A DNA stretch of 64,000 nucleotides from Harmothoe impar (Eukaryota > Annelida > Polychaeta > Phyllodocida > Polynoidae): contig OX381715.1 in the NCBI GenBank assembly GCA_947462335.1, forward strand, positions 42,687,472-42,751,471. The letters run 5' to 3'. Position 1 is the stretch's first letter. Every line of letters starts with the position of its first letter. Shown piece after piece: positions 42,912-54,103 of the stretch. The notes beneath the pieces were generated by a model, which worked only from the letters and a program-made list of their open reading frames with translations, did not search any database and was not told where the DNA came from. A program made the position numbers and the translations under genes.

Positions 42912-45782
42912 ATGCCTAAAGGTTTACAAATGGTGTTTTGGAACACGCAGAGTGTAAAATCAAAGGACAGTAATGTTGTTGAATACTTGTCAAGTCTCAA
43001 TGCTGATGTTATTAGTATTTCTGAAACATGGTTAAAAGAACATATGGGTGACAATTTCTTCACAGTACCTGGCTTTGTGGTACATAGATTGGATAGAGAA
43101 ATCACAAATGAAAATGGATTGTTGAGAAGAGGTGGTGGACTTGCCATGATTATTAAAAATGGTCTGACACATGAGATATTAAAAGGTAAAGATGTGAATG
43201 TTGTTAATGAACATTGTGAGCTAATGGTGGCCAAATTATCGCTACCTTATACCAGGAAAATCTATGTCATAAATGTATATAGGCCCCCCTCAGGGGATGT
43301 CAAGGAGTTTATTAAGATAGTTACCAAGGCTCTGAAAATTATAACTGTTGGTAAAAGGGATAAAGATATTTTTTTAGGAGGGGATGTAAATATCGATTAT
43401 GCAGTGAATTCCCCAGAGAAAAATAAGTTAATTTTATTAGAGATTGCCAATGGCTTTAAACAGTATATTAAACATCCGACAAGGCCGCTCTATAGTGAGA
43501 AGGTGTTAGATTTAATTTTTTCTAACTCGAATGATGTATTCCAGACTGGCCAGCTTTACATTAATGTTAGTGACCATGTACCAGTCTATGTGGTTAGGAA
43601 AAAATTTAAGGTAAAGAGTAAACCAATTGAATTTTTTGGTAGATCTTACAGAAATTATAGTAAGGAAGACATGTTACAAAGTCTTAGTGAGTTGGAATGG
43701 GAAGACTTTTTTGCTTGCAATGATCCTGAGGAAGCCTGGGAAATCTTATTTGGGAGACTTTTGGAATATTTGAATAGAAAGTGTCCTATCAAAAATAGAA
43801 AATTTAAAAAGCAGAAAGCTAAATGGGTGACTGCTGAGTTACTGAGGCTGATGAATGATAGAGATGCTGCGCTGAGGAAAGCAGTACTTTCTGGGAAGAT
43901 TGAGGATATCATAGTGGCTAAAGCGCTTAAAAATAGGTCAAATCTCAAGTCGAAGCAGGCAAAAAGGGATTATATCAGGAATTTATTAAAAGAAAATTCT
44001 GGTGACCCAAAGGCGTTCTGGGCTGCCATAAAGGAAATGTTACCCTCTGAGGAGAAAGGGGGAATCTTTAATCTAAAAGATAGTTTAGGGGAGGAAATTG
44101 AGCAGCATGATGCAGCTAATCATATTAATGAGTTTTTTGCAAATGTAGGAAAAAATCTGGCAGCAAAAATTGCCCCTGTCAGAGACTATCAAGCTCCTGA
44201 CATTACTTTACCTGAAGATGAATTAATTTTTAATGATATCTCTTTAGAAGAACTAGTAAAAGAATTGATGTCAATTAATGAAAAGAAGTCTTCTGGAATA
44301 GAGCATGTTTCTGCAAAAGTGTTAAAAGAATTCTTGATTGGTCGTAAGAATAATTTTCTTCATATCATAAATTTGTCAATTTCAAGTGGTACTTTTCCTA
44401 GTAAATGGAAGGAGGCAAAGATTTCTCCGATCCCAAAAATAAAAAATCCTGGTGATGTATCTGACTTAAGGCCAATTTCTTTACTTCCCACAACAGGGAA
44501 GATTTTGGAAAAATTCATTCACAGACAAACCAGCCATTTTCTAGAAAGTAATATGTTGTTGAATCCAAAACAGAGTGGCTTCAGAAAGAATAGGAGTACT
44601 CAAGATGCTGTTCTGGATCTGAATGACATTATTTTTGAGTCCTTGAATGATGGAAAGTACACAGGTGCAGTTTATATTGATTATAAAAAGGCATTTGATA
44701 CTATTAGTCATACTAAACTGATTGCTAAATTACCGAAATATGGTTTTGGTGAGAATGTTATTAGATGGTTTAGCAGTTACCTGGTTGATAGAAAACAAAA
44801 AACTTTTGCAAATGGAGTGCATTCTGATTGGGAAAATGTGTCTTTTGGAGTGCCTCAAGGTTCAATTTTGGGTCCTTTGCTATTTATTTTGTATGTAAAT
44901 GATCTTTCATTATTAGATATGTCATGTAATTGTCTCCAATATGCTGACGATACGGTATTATTTTATTCTGGTCATGATTTAAATGTCATTTCAAACACTC
45001 TACAAGCTGACCTAAGTAGGTTGGTTGACTGGTGTGATATGAATCAACTCACAATTAATGCAAAGAAAACAAAAAACATGTTATATACTTATGAGGAGAA
45101 TGCAATATTACCCCCTATTAGGGTGAAGGGTATTGAGCTAGAGAATGTGAATAAGTACAAATATCTTGGTATTATAATGGAAAGTAATATGAGTTTTAAA
45201 TCACAATTTTCTAAGACAATTAGTTCTGTGAATCAAAAAACATGGTTATTACGTTACTTCAGAGAACATATGAATGAGGAAACATCTGTGTTGCTATTTA
45301 AAACCATGTTATTACCTTATATTGATAATAGCAGTGTGTTCTTGTCAGGTATAACTTTGCTTGACCAGAAAAAATTGCAAATTCTGCAAAATGTTGGTAT
45401 TAGAGTATGTCTCCATATTAAGGACCCTATGTCTGTATCGGTAAAGGTAATTCACAAGAAAGTTAAAGTTTTGCCAACAGATTTGAGAAGAAAATATTTA
45501 CAAGGCATACTTTGTTACAGATTAATTAAACTAAATGCCTTGAGAATGGTTGCAAATAGATGTACCCGTGCTGCTGATGGTCCATTAATAATGACATACT
45601 TATCTCATACTGTAAGGGTACAGAAATCACCCCCGGTAGATGCATATAATACTTGGAATAGAATTAAGCCTGAAATAAGAAATGCTGATACTGGTTCATC
45701 TTTTAAAGGTAAATTGAAGAAGAGTATCATTAAGTTCTTTGAGACTGAGTGGAGTTATGATCTTCAATACACTAATCTCTAG
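42912..45782 (+). CDS. LINE ORF2: AP endonuclease and reverse transcriptase
   Basis: This is a 956-residue protein starting MPKGLQMVFWNTQSV. Residues 1-~230 are an AP-type endonuclease with WNTQS, ISETWL, YRPPSGD, LGGDVN (about residue 157) and SDH (about 220-222). The RT covers about 470-760 with LRPISLLPTTGKILEK, GFRKNRSTQDA, YIDYKKAFDTI, GVPQGSILGPLLF and the catalytic YADD at 677-680. A C-terminal helical region follows (LDQKKLQILQNVGIRVCL). There are no internal stops. It would nick the target and prime cDNA synthesis from the element RNA. The in-frame sequence upstream of the ATG at 42912 is a C-tract, so this ATG is the likely start. Confidence 0.9.
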   Translation: MPKGLQMVFWNTQSVKSKDSNVVEYLSSLNADVISISETWLKEHMGDNFFTVPGFVVHRLDREITNENGLLRRGGGLAMIIKNGLTHEILKGKDVNVVNEHCELMVAKLSLPYTRKIYVINVYRPPSGDVKEFIKIVTKALKIITVGKRDKDIFLGGDVNIDYAVNSPEKNKLILLEIANGFKQYIKHPTRPLYSEKVLDLIFSNSNDVFQTGQLYINVSDHVPVYVVRKKFKVKSKPIEFFGRSYRNYSKEDMLQSLSELEWEDFFACNDPEEAWEILFGRLLEYLNRKCPIKNRKFKKQKAKWVTAELLRLMNDRDAALRKAVLSGKIEDIIVAKALKNRSNLKSKQAKRDYIRNLLKENSGDPKAFWAAIKEMLPSEEKGGIFNLKDSLGEEIEQHDAANHINEFFANVGKNLAAKIAPVRDYQAPDITLPEDELIFNDISLEELVKELMSINEKKSSGIEHVSAKVLKEFLIGRKNNFLHIINLSISSGTFPSKWKEAKISPIPKIKNPGDVSDLRPISLLPTTGKILEKFIHRQTSHFLESNMLLNPKQSGFRKNRSTQDAVLDLNDIIFESLNDGKYTGAVYIDYKKAFDTISHTKLIAKLPKYGFGENVIRWFSSYLVDRKQKTFANGVHSDWENVSFGVPQGSILGPLLFILYVNDLSLLDMSCNCLQYADDTVLFYSGHDLNVISNTLQADLSRLVDWCDMNQLTINAKKTKNMLYTYEENAILPPIRVKGIELENVNKYKYLGIIMESNMSFKSQFSKTISSVNQKTWLLRYFREHMNEETSVLLFKTMLLPYIDNSSVFLSGITLLDQKKLQILQNVGIRVCLHIKDPMSVSVKVIHKKVKVLPTDLRRKYLQGILCYRLIKLNALRMVANRCTRAADGPLIMTYLSHTVRVQKSPPVDAYNTWNRIKPEIRNADTGSSFKGKLKKSIIKFFETEWSYDLQYTNL

Positions 45783-46385
45783 GTGTATTGAGTTACATTG
45801 AATTGGTCTTGTTCAATTCTATCTATGTTTCTCTTATCACCATGAAAGCCCTGTATGAACGTGCAGCAGATGAACTTTTCGTTGAATTTATTCAACTTGG
45901 TGGGCAATTAAATAATAATATATCAAGTCTCTGTATTGTATTAGTATTGCAGGATTTTATGTCATGTTATATCATATTTTCTTTTTATCTCTCATACCAT
46001 GTATAATAGTAAACTATTCAAATCTTGGCCTATGAAACGACCGTGATCACCTTGTGTATAGACTGTGAACTGTTAAGTACAGTAGTTGAAATAGGTACTT
46101 AGAAATATGTAACCATTGTATTCATTAGGTATCATATCACTTCTCATCACCCCCCCCTCCCCCCCCTTCCCCAAGTAAAATCATCATGTCTGATTTTTTC
46201 ATAAATCAACATATACCTTATGATTGAAATGGAGGTGATGTAAACAGAATGCAAACTTAGTACTGTGATTTCATTATAAGACCAACCTCTTCTGTGATTC
46301 AATTGAAACAAATATAATTGTATGCACTTTTATATTTTTTGTGATTACAGAATAAACTCTTGTCAAATTGAAATTGAAATTGAAT
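45783..46385 (+). other. 3' UTR and tail of the NADAR-LINE
   Basis: No frame. A second C-rich tract at 46150-46172 echoes the one before ORF2. AATAAA occurs near 46350, followed by the AAATTGAAATTGAAATTG tail. Confidence 0.55.
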
Positions 46386-46511
46386 TGACAACAGTTCCTA
46401 TAATTTGAAGCCCTTATTAGTAGGTCCTAAGAGATGAATAGTGCTTTAATAGGCTATGCTATCATTGTCATAATAGGAATCGGTTTAGGCTTATAATTAT
46501 ATTCCACATAA

Positions 46512-46588
46512 CACCAGCCTCGCTAGCTCATCAAGGAGAGCCTGGGACTACCAATCTATAGGTCATGGGTTCGATTCTCAGCCTGGCT
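46512..46588 (+). repeat. tRNA-like sequence
   Basis: An A-box-like TAGCTCATCAAGGAGAGC and a B-box GGGTTCGATTCTC lie about 30 nt apart, with GGCTTTT after the unit. Stem pairing is partial. A tRNA relic or SINE head is more likely than a gene. Confidence 0.45.
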
Positions 46589-46611
46589 TTTAGATTCTCA
46601 TCCAAAGTCGT

Positions 46612-46825
46612 CTGTAAAAGTTTGGAAACAAACCTTTTGCAAACCTTTTGCAAAAAAAAAATTTCAAACCTTTTGCAAACGTTTATAAAACGTTTTCTTG
46701 CAAATGTTTTTTTGTGTCAACGTTTTAACGTTTTATAAACGTTTTATAAACGTTTTTCTAAAACGTTTGTAAACCTCCTGCAAACGTTTTCCGACCGTTA
46801 GGAAAACGATTTTTTGTTAGCTGGG
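46612..46825. mobile_element. AACGTT-repeat element
   Basis: Alternating AAACGTTT/CAAACCTTTTG blocks end at TTTTTTGTTAGCTGGG, the inverse of the CCCAGCTAACA end seen elsewhere. The left terminus is degraded. Confidence 0.5.
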
Positions 46826-47621
46826 GATGACACGCAATGATGATTTTTTTGGAAAATTGAAGGAAATGCTGTAAAACACATGGAAAAGTGAAAAAAAAGT
46901 GGGGGCCCCCCAGTCAGGTGGCCCCGAGTTAAATCCAGGGGGCCTCCAGTCCTAGAATCCACATATCATTGTAAGCAATAAAGAGAAAATTTGTACGGCG
47001 TTTCAAACCAATCTGATGGCGCCGGCAGTTCTGCCTGCCTAAGTCCACCACTGTCCGTCAGGTGGCAGGCCTGTGCCGGTTAATCAACCATACACCCCTA
47101 GGAGGTAGTTATAGCATTGTCTCGGTTTTCTCTGTATGGGCAGCCATGTTAGTTCTGAGCTCGCAGGTTATTGTGAGACTTAGGCAGTGACCAGACACTC
47201 ACACACCATAGCTTCAGGCCAACAAGCTACAGTACGAGAGCAGAACCAAGGTCTCACGAGATTGCTGGTGTCAATGTAAACATTGTGTCTGCGGGAACAA
47301 GTCCACACCAATTAGAGAGCTATATTTAAGGGCTCCTTTTTTCTTTGAGAGCCAGAGTATCTAGCAGCATCCGTACCCACAACCTCAGAACTATTGAACC
47401 CACCAGCTCACCAACTGCTCCATCGGGACTCATGCAATGATACTCATCACCCAATAGTATATGTACTGCTTCTGCCTTTTGAGACCAATGAGTAATGCTA
47501 TTTAAAAATATTGAGGAGTTTGAACCACATTTGTCCCAATCCCGACAAAAAGTACCCTGTGCCCTAGCAGCAAGACCACACAGCCACATGTGTTTGAGCT
47601 TGTTAACTAAGGCCTATGGTG
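46826..47621. other. intergenic sequence
   Basis: No gene is supported. An 87-codon minus-strand frame (47326-47589) overlaps a weak tRNA/SINE-like region (GATGGAGCAGTTGG and GTGGGTACGGAT) and lacks domains. Confidence 0.3.
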
Positions 47622-47897
47622 GTGAGGCATTGTACCATTAGACAAAGTTAAGAGTGTTGTTTAGTTGGTGGTGCTGTTGTATAAATCAGGGGCTCTGCCC
47701 CCGCACCCCCGTTTTCTTTCTTCTTTTTTTTTTTTTTTCTTTTTTCTCTTGGAATATCAGGACAGTGAGGCATTGTCCCATTAGACAAAGTTTAAGAGAA
47801 CTGTTTAGTTAGTGCTGCTGTTATATAATTTGGGGGCTCTGCCCCCGCACCCCCTTTTCTTTTTTTTTCTTTTCTTTCTTTTTCTTGAAATATCAGA
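47622..47897. repeat. two-copy tandem repeat of ~143 bp with pyrimidine tracts
   Basis: 47622-47764 and 47765-47897 both run from GTGAGGCATTGT through GGGGCTCTGCCCCCGCACCCC to a long C/T tract and GAAATATCAG. The GGGGC...GCCCC part can form a small hairpin. Confidence 0.65.
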
Positions 47898-48251
47898 ATA
47901 GCCAAAGAAATAAAAAATGTATATCAGGCATATCAAAAGTTCTGCTCAACATGGGCTTTAAACCTAGTCTCTGGAAGTCCAAACCAGAAATACCATGTAC
48001 TCAAGGATGTTGACCTCTATGTCTGGCTGTGAGTCTTGGTTCATGGTAAGTATATGACTAGGTTGTATCAGAATGAGGCTACACTCTTCAAGCATATGCT
48101 ATGGTCATTGTATTTCTATGAGAACACACAGAGTATGTGTTTGATTATTATATAACCTCCTAGGAGGGTTATACAGGATATCCGCCTAGGCCACATGTGT
48201 GGAAAAAGAGCTGTAATTACATAATCAATCTATGCAAGCGGGCTGTATGTC

Positions 48252-48355
48252 GGATATACTCCTGGTGTCTCGAGTCAATATCATTGATAAAAGCCTCGGC
48301 CTTCGGCCTTGGCTTATATCAATGGTATTGCCTCTCAACCCCCAGGAGTATATCC
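48252..48355. repeat. 104-nt imperfect foldback
   Basis: GGATATACTCCTGG at the left pairs with CCAGGAGTATATCC at the right. Inside, CAATATCATTGATAAAAGCC pairs with GGCTTATATCAATGGTATTG around a CGGCCTTCGG tip. It is a MITE-like or hairpin-RNA-like structure. Confidence 0.5.
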
Positions 48356-48640
48356 AGTACCTACTCCCATCTGGTGTGGAGGGAGGGAACTGTCACTTAG
48401 ATTTATAGCAGCATAAGCTGTGGCTAGAGTAACTTGTCAGAGCTGCACTAATGCATCATGCCAAACATGTGGGGCTGATGCACTCTTGACTGGTCGGCAT
48501 GATGCACTTATTAATAGCATTGAAAGCTATGACAATGATACAGAAGAGAAGAAAGACACAATTACTACAATTGTACTCATTTAGTTACATGCTTAAAGGT
48601 TGTGCACAGGGGGAATATAATGTCAGACAATTGATATATA

Positions 48641-48769
48641 CAGAGCTAACAAAAAGACCTTTCCAAAGGTTTTAAAAACGTTGTGTAACCTTAACCAGTT
48701 AACAAACACGTTTTCCAAACCATATAAAAACGTTTTTCAACGTTTGGATAGGTTTTTATGTTACCTGGG
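48641..48769. mobile_element. AACGTT-repeat element
   Basis: This 129-bp element has AGAGCTAACAAAAAG at the left and TTTTTATGTTACCTGGG at the right, with AACGTTTT-type repeats inside. Confidence 0.5.
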
Positions 48770-48791
48770 TATTCTACGTCTTATATATATG

Positions 48792-49078
48792 ACGAAGTTG
48801 GGCCAATGTATTGTCTTTGACCAGGTGCCATCTCTGACTGGGTGCCATCTCTGACCGGTTTGGCATGATAAGGTCAAAATAGGTAGAAGGACACTAACAT
48901 GTAGTATAGAAGTAAACAGGTCATGTAAAGTATGGAAAAGGGAAATCCTTATGTATATGAATATAGTTTAAAAAACAACCTTTTTTCTGACACCTAGTCA
49001 GAGACGGCACCTGGTCAGAGATGGCACCCGGTCAGAGACGGCACCCAGTCAGAGACGTTGACATTGGCCCAAGTTCGT
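48792..49078. mobile_element. foldback element with tandem-repeat arms
   Basis: The 18-bp ends ACGAAGTTGGGCCAATGT and ACATTGGCCCAAGTTCGT are inverse with one mismatch. Each arm then holds tandem ~17-bp units (TCTGACNGGGTGCCA on one side, the inverse on the other) around a unique ~130-bp centre. Single arms of related sequence occur at 39735-39796 and 49484-49545. Confidence 0.6.
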
Positions 49079-50029
49079 GAGACACATCCATATACTACTA
49101 CCAGTACTAGGGGGCTTGATACTGGAAATATCCGCAAGAAAACCGCATTTCCTTTCCAAGAGTATTGCAATGCTGGAGGAAAACAGCATTACTAGCCATA
49201 TGGATAGACCTTCTATGTATCCTGTCTATATTCACCTCGATTCATTCCTGATTTGTGTCCTCAATAAGACGCATGTGTTATTATTGTGTACATCCATATA
49301 AGGAGATACTTGGAGGTTGGCTACACATGGGCAGTAGGAGTAATTGGTAACCATGGTAACATGTAGATGATGTACATATGTGGGCTGGCAGCTGGTAGTG
49401 AGGTACTACAGACTCCACCAATAGTGGGGCGAGCCCTGAGTATGGCTTGCTCTCTCCACCATATGGCTAAGTCTCACCAGATCGAGCCAAGTTGATAGCT
49501 TATGACAGGGTGCAATCTATGACCGGGTGCAATCTATGACCCACATGACAGACACGTATTTACGGCAAAATAAATAGTAATATTTATAAAGTGTTAAAAC
49601 ATCCAGCCATTTCTGTATACATATATATATAGCCCATAATAGGAAACAAAATCACATCGATAACATGTAGGGTAAAGGCACCCTGAGTCGGACAGAACCT
49701 TGAGTTGGACACCATTGGTTTTAGATTCCATACCTAATAAAAAATATGCCACCTCTTGTCTCAACTGAAAATGAATACTGGGGTGTTTTTCTTCTGACAA
49801 ATACAATGTACCAAATATTAACCACCTTATTTATGACACAATGGCTGCCTGAACTTGGGATGTTTTTGCCATATGTTCACGATAAAAGTCAATAGTAAAT
49901 TGGGAAATTGGTTTCCTTATTCAATCATTTTTTGTGTTAGTTCAGGGTAACAAATGTTTTAGGAATTACCCATAATACTTTATGATAGGGAATCCATTCT
50001 AAGCCTCAAATTGCACTAATCATACCCAG
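49079..50029. other. intergenic sequence with one foldback arm
   Basis: 49484-49545 contains three GACCGGGTGCAATCTAT units related to the foldback family. TAAAGTGTTAAAACATCC near 49589 also matches 39660-39675, next to the other single arm, so both may be the same element type. No gene. Confidence 0.35.
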
Positions 50030-50146
50030 AGTCCGACACCAGTTATGATATGAATAAGGAGGTTTATATAATGCCTTCACCTGTCATACTTATTACACTG
50101 TTAACAAGTGTTAGCCTGATTATCTAATACTGAAAATGTTGCAAAG

Positions 50147-50613
50147 TGTGAGGGTTCACGGTTATTCTAGTTTAAGGAACAACGAGAACGGCAGTTTCCA
50201 GGTGCGAGAATAACAGACTTTTATTACAAAAGCGAATCACGTTCCTGAGCAGGGGAACACTCTGTGTGAAATCAGCACACAAATATAATCAGGTTTCTAT
50301 ACGAATATAGGAAACGGTCAGTATACAACGTTGTCCGCACAGTTGGACACAGTGAAGTCTATCGTCAGTCGGGCCTGCACTGACTGCCTTCCAGGTAAAC
50401 ACACTGGTCTTATATAACCACCGGTCCTTTGATTACGTGGCCTGGTGGGAGGGTCGGCAGCCCACCCGAGAGCGGCACACGGCAACCTGGAGAGGACCCT
50501 AGTCCTCTCCTGGGAACTGTGTGCGCTAGCTCCAGGTAGAGAAGCCGAGTAAACAGTAGACGTTACCCGGAAATACAGTGTATGAGATTAATATGTAACA
50601 TTATGCCCCTACA
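50147..50613 (-). repeat. Gypsy copy 2, 3' LTR (duplicated copy)
   Basis: 467 bp, TGTGAGGG...CCCCTACA on the plus strand, same family as 8742-9198. A G-rich polypurine tract lies directly after it on the plus side. It contains the same TATA and AATAAA motifs in the minus sense. Confidence 0.85.
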
Positions 50614-50843
50614 CCACCCCCCCTAGACAAAACTAGGTGGAAAAACATGGACGGTTTTCACAGCATACAGAAAACACTTAGACAAATGTGACCCATCTAG
50701 GGAAAAGACCCCTTCAGGCGGGATTCAGTCCGACACCAGTTATGATATGAATAAGGAGGTTTATATAATGCCTTCACCTGTCATACTTATTACACTGTTA
50801 ACAAGTGTTAGCCTGATTATCTAATACTGAAAATGTTGCAAAG

Positions 50844-51309
50844 TGTGAGGGTTCACGGTTATTCTAGTTTAAGGAACAACGAGAACGGCAGTTTCCAGGT
50901 GCGAGAATAACAGACTTTTATTACAAAAGCGAATCACGTTCCTGAGCAGGGGAACACTCTGTGTGAAATCAGCACACAAATATAATCAGGTTTCTATACG
51001 AATATAGGAAACGGTCAGTATACAACGTTGTCCGCACAGTTGGACACAGTGAAGTCTATCGTCAGTCGGGCCTGACTGACTGCCTTCCAGGTAAACACAC
51101 GGGTCTTATATAACCACCGGTCCTTTGATTACGTGGCCTGGTGGGAGGGTCGGCAGCCCACCCGAGAGCGGCACACGGCAACCTGGAGAGGACCCTAGTC
51201 CTCTCCTGGGAACTGTGTGCGCTAGCTCCAGGTAGAGAAGCCGAGTAAACAGTAGACGTTACCCGGAAATACAGTTTATGAGATTAATATGTTACATTAT
51301 GCCCCTACA
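50844..51309 (-). repeat. Gypsy copy 2, 3' LTR
   Basis: This is the second unit's LTR, nearly identical to 50147-50613. It borders the internal sequence that continues to the accessory ORF. Confidence 0.85.
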
Positions 51310-51385
51310 CTACCCCCCCTAGACAAAACTAGGTGGAAAAACATGGACGGTTTTCACAGCATACAGAAAACACTTAGACAAATGT

Positions 51386-51983
51386 GACCCATCTAGGGAA
51401 AAGACCCCTTCAGGCGGGATTTTTAGTTATAATTTTGGCCACCAGGGAGCATTTTATTAGCAAAATAGTGTTAGATACATGAAAAAAAATTCTAGAACCA
51501 TTTTTTATGTAGAATACGATAATCTTCATGAAATTATTCCATCTTCGATGCTAACATTCTATTTTTGGAATGCAAAAACAACGTTTTTATGAAGAATTAG
51601 CACATATGACAGTTTCTGGTTGCCATGGAAACCACCCCAGAAGCCGAAATTGGAGGTAATAATCCTAAATTCTTAAAAAATCCCAAAACTGAAAACAGAA
51701 CGCAAAAATTCCTTCTAGAACCAAATTAAGACTAATAAATTCTATTTTATTTGGTTATTTCTAGATAAAACCGATTTTTCATAATTATCATCATTTACTA
51801 TGGGATACAATGCATTTAGAGCTTATTTACCATTTTCAGTAAGTGATAGGATCTCATGTTTGAAAAGGGATTCCAAAACAAGTACCAGGAACCTTTTAGC
51901 TCATGATATCTCATTTTAAAGATTATGACACCGACTTCAATTACTAATTTCCCCCCTGGAGGGGTCTTTTCCCTCACCTGGTC
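51386..51983. mobile_element. 598-bp MITE with 8-bp target duplication
   Basis: The ends are inverted over about 35 bp (GACCC...AGGGAAAAGACCCCTTC at the left, and the inverse ending AGGGGTCTTTTCCCT...GGTC at the right). The element is flanked by ACAAATGT on both sides (51378-51385 and 51984-51991). The empty site is preserved in Gypsy copy 1 near 9273-9280 (ACAAACGT followed by TTACAG). An 8-bp duplication fits hAT-like (also P or Merlin) elements. It has no coding capacity. Confidence 0.8.
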
Positions 51984-53216
51984 ACAAATGTTTACAGTTA
52001 TTGTCTATACAGTAACTAGGGGCGTAAACATATTATACTGACATACTACACAAGCGAGATCATTGAACTCAATATAAATATGGCATTACACTGTAATAGC
52101 AACATGTAAGTAATACATGTTATGTTGTTTTGTGACATGTGAGTATTACTAGTACATATTATCGAACGGCTTAACACATTTCGATATGACTTCCTTATGA
52201 AGTTTTACTAGGTTATTAAAAAATGTGCATGAGGTGTGTTTTATTTGATATGTAACAAAAATAAATAAAAAAATTGATGTGTATTTCAATTAATACAAAC
52301 ATTAAGACTAGACACTACTACCTCTCGCAACATACAGCAGGGTCAACACACACGACAGTAAACAATCGTACACATAATATTTACACAGAGTATTAACAAC
52401 TCATACATACAATATTAGGAAACCACGTTCCCTAGTTTGTCAGACCATACAACTTTCATAAATAGAATAGTTTAAAAACCCGTCATACAAAATATCTGTA
52501 GGAACACATTTATGAAACACGTTCGTGATATGTATCACAATAAGTATGACTATCTTATATATTAATGTGTCCTTATGAGTAACCTGGCAGTGTACCCGGA
52601 AACCCTTACAAGCAACTATAGCTTACTGGTGATCTAGTTGTGGCCAGGGTGCTCTCCGCTTCTATTAGACGAATGAGTAAGGTGTTCTCAACTTCTTAAT
52701 ACTGTTTGTTGGATAAATATCACCCGTAGGTAAGTTCATAAATATATACACAGCTCGGCAAGTATCCCGTCCTCGATCCAGGAATGTTCATTATATAGGT
52801 AAGTTTAACTGGAAATCCTGACCATAGTTTGTTCAATTATTAATCTGTGGACGGGAACAGTCTTTTAACACAGCACAGTAATATCAGGAATGACTTTCTT
52901 ATAACGTATCCTAAAGATCATATTCAGGGTATCCTGGTGGTGTCCTGATTCCCCATCAGGACAGCTTTAGTTGAGAGTTGAGTAGTTAGGTAAGTCCAGA
53001 GTTTTACACGGAAGGACCTGCTTCTTATGTATCTAAAAAGATACTCCCCCCAAAAATAATTTTGAAAATCCCCATAAAAAAATATTATGAGATCTGATTA
53101 ACAAATAAGTTAATCAACCAGGGAACCTTTTAAAGTTCCCACTCTTATTTCTGCCAGAAGTAACAGAAATAATCCTGGAGACTTCCTTGACTTTTAAGTC
53201 AAGGGCTCCTCCTTTG

Positions 53217-53220
53217 CCTT
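53217..53220 (-). other. LINE insertion junction within the Gypsy accessory ORF
   Basis: CCTT (minus AAGG) at 53217-53220 continues the accessory ORF. The LINE tail starts at 53221. In copy 1 the same site reads ATG AGG GCA without interruption. Confidence 0.6.
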
Positions 53221-53599
53221 GTAAGATTTGTAAGATTTGTAAGATTTTTTATTCAAACAGAGTCACGGTTTTCACTGCGATTTTCAAAAGTTGAAAAGAA
53301 ACAAGTATGTACATTACAGTGATTTCATGCCATTGAAATACAAAAATATTGTTGTGTTTGAAAGTATCACACATGTCAATGATAGCGGTATGCCTTTTAA
53401 CATCAAACAAAGTAGAAATAGGAGCAGTTAAGGGGAGAAAAATGAGAGTTGGTTTTCTCAAAATGCTGATGTTTTTATGATATTTCTGTGGGAATTATAC
53501 AAAGCGAGATAGGAGAAATAAAAAAAAGAAAAAAAAAGAAAAAGAAAACAAAATAAAAATGAAATGAGTTTAAATATATATATATATATAAATTATGAG

Positions 53600-54040
53600 G
53601 TAGGAGGGGGCATTGCTTGTGCAATGTACCGCCTATGAAATAGAATATAGAGATGCAGGTTGCTAGGCGTGGCAGTGCTTATGCTCTGTACCTAACACCA
53701 TAGTAGCTTAATGTATGGTCATTTTATAGTGTCTTCCTTCAGTTGAGCCGATATTTATGACAGCGTCAGTTGATATGAGAGGGGCAGTGCTTATGCACTG
53801 TACTGTCCTCATTGATGAATATCTATATGTTGTGTTAGAAGGGAGCAGTGCTGGTGCACTGTAATTGCCTGTATGCGTGTAATAGAGACATATAAAACAA
53901 AGAGAGGTGTTCCTTCAGGTGAGATGATAGTTATAATGGCATCAGCTGATGTGAGAGGGGCAATGCTTGTGCACTGTACTGTCCTCATTAATGAAATATA
54001 TAGGGAGCAGTGCTGGTGCACTGTACTTGCCTGTATGCAT
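53600..54040 (-). repeat. six stem-loop repeats in the LINE 3' UTR
   Basis: Palindromic units like GGGCAGTGCTTATGCACTGTAC occur at about 53610, 53665, 53782, 53845, 53958 and 54005 (AGTGC-NNN-GCACT). They are spaced 45-120 bp apart with loosely repeated linkers. Confidence 0.6.
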
Positions 54041-54103
54041 GTAAATCGAATGTTAGAAATAATGTAACAATACATAGTTTGGAACAGTAATGTTAGTCAG
54101 GAT

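Larger units (their letters stand above)
40668..46385 (+). mobile_element. intact two-ORF LINE with a NADAR domain in ORF1
   Basis: Two uninterrupted plus-strand frames (ORF1 40668-42002, ORF2 42912-45782) are followed by a 600-bp 3' UTR. The UTR ends in AATAAA and a short AAATTGAAATTG simple repeat near 46362-46385. AP-type endonuclease, RT without RNase H and a simple-repeat tail place it in the broad CR1/L2-like group. I cannot name the clade. Both frames are intact, which suggests recent activity. The 5' end and target duplications are not resolved. Confidence 0.8.
50030..51420. repeat. 697-bp tandem duplication containing a Gypsy LTR
   Basis: The units 50030-50726 and 50727-51420 are nearly identical. 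Each includes 117 bp of host flank, a complete LTR, the polypurine tract, internal Gypsy sequence and the first ~37 bp of the MITE whose full copy starts at 51386. The duplication therefore postdates both insertions. Confidence 0.85.
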
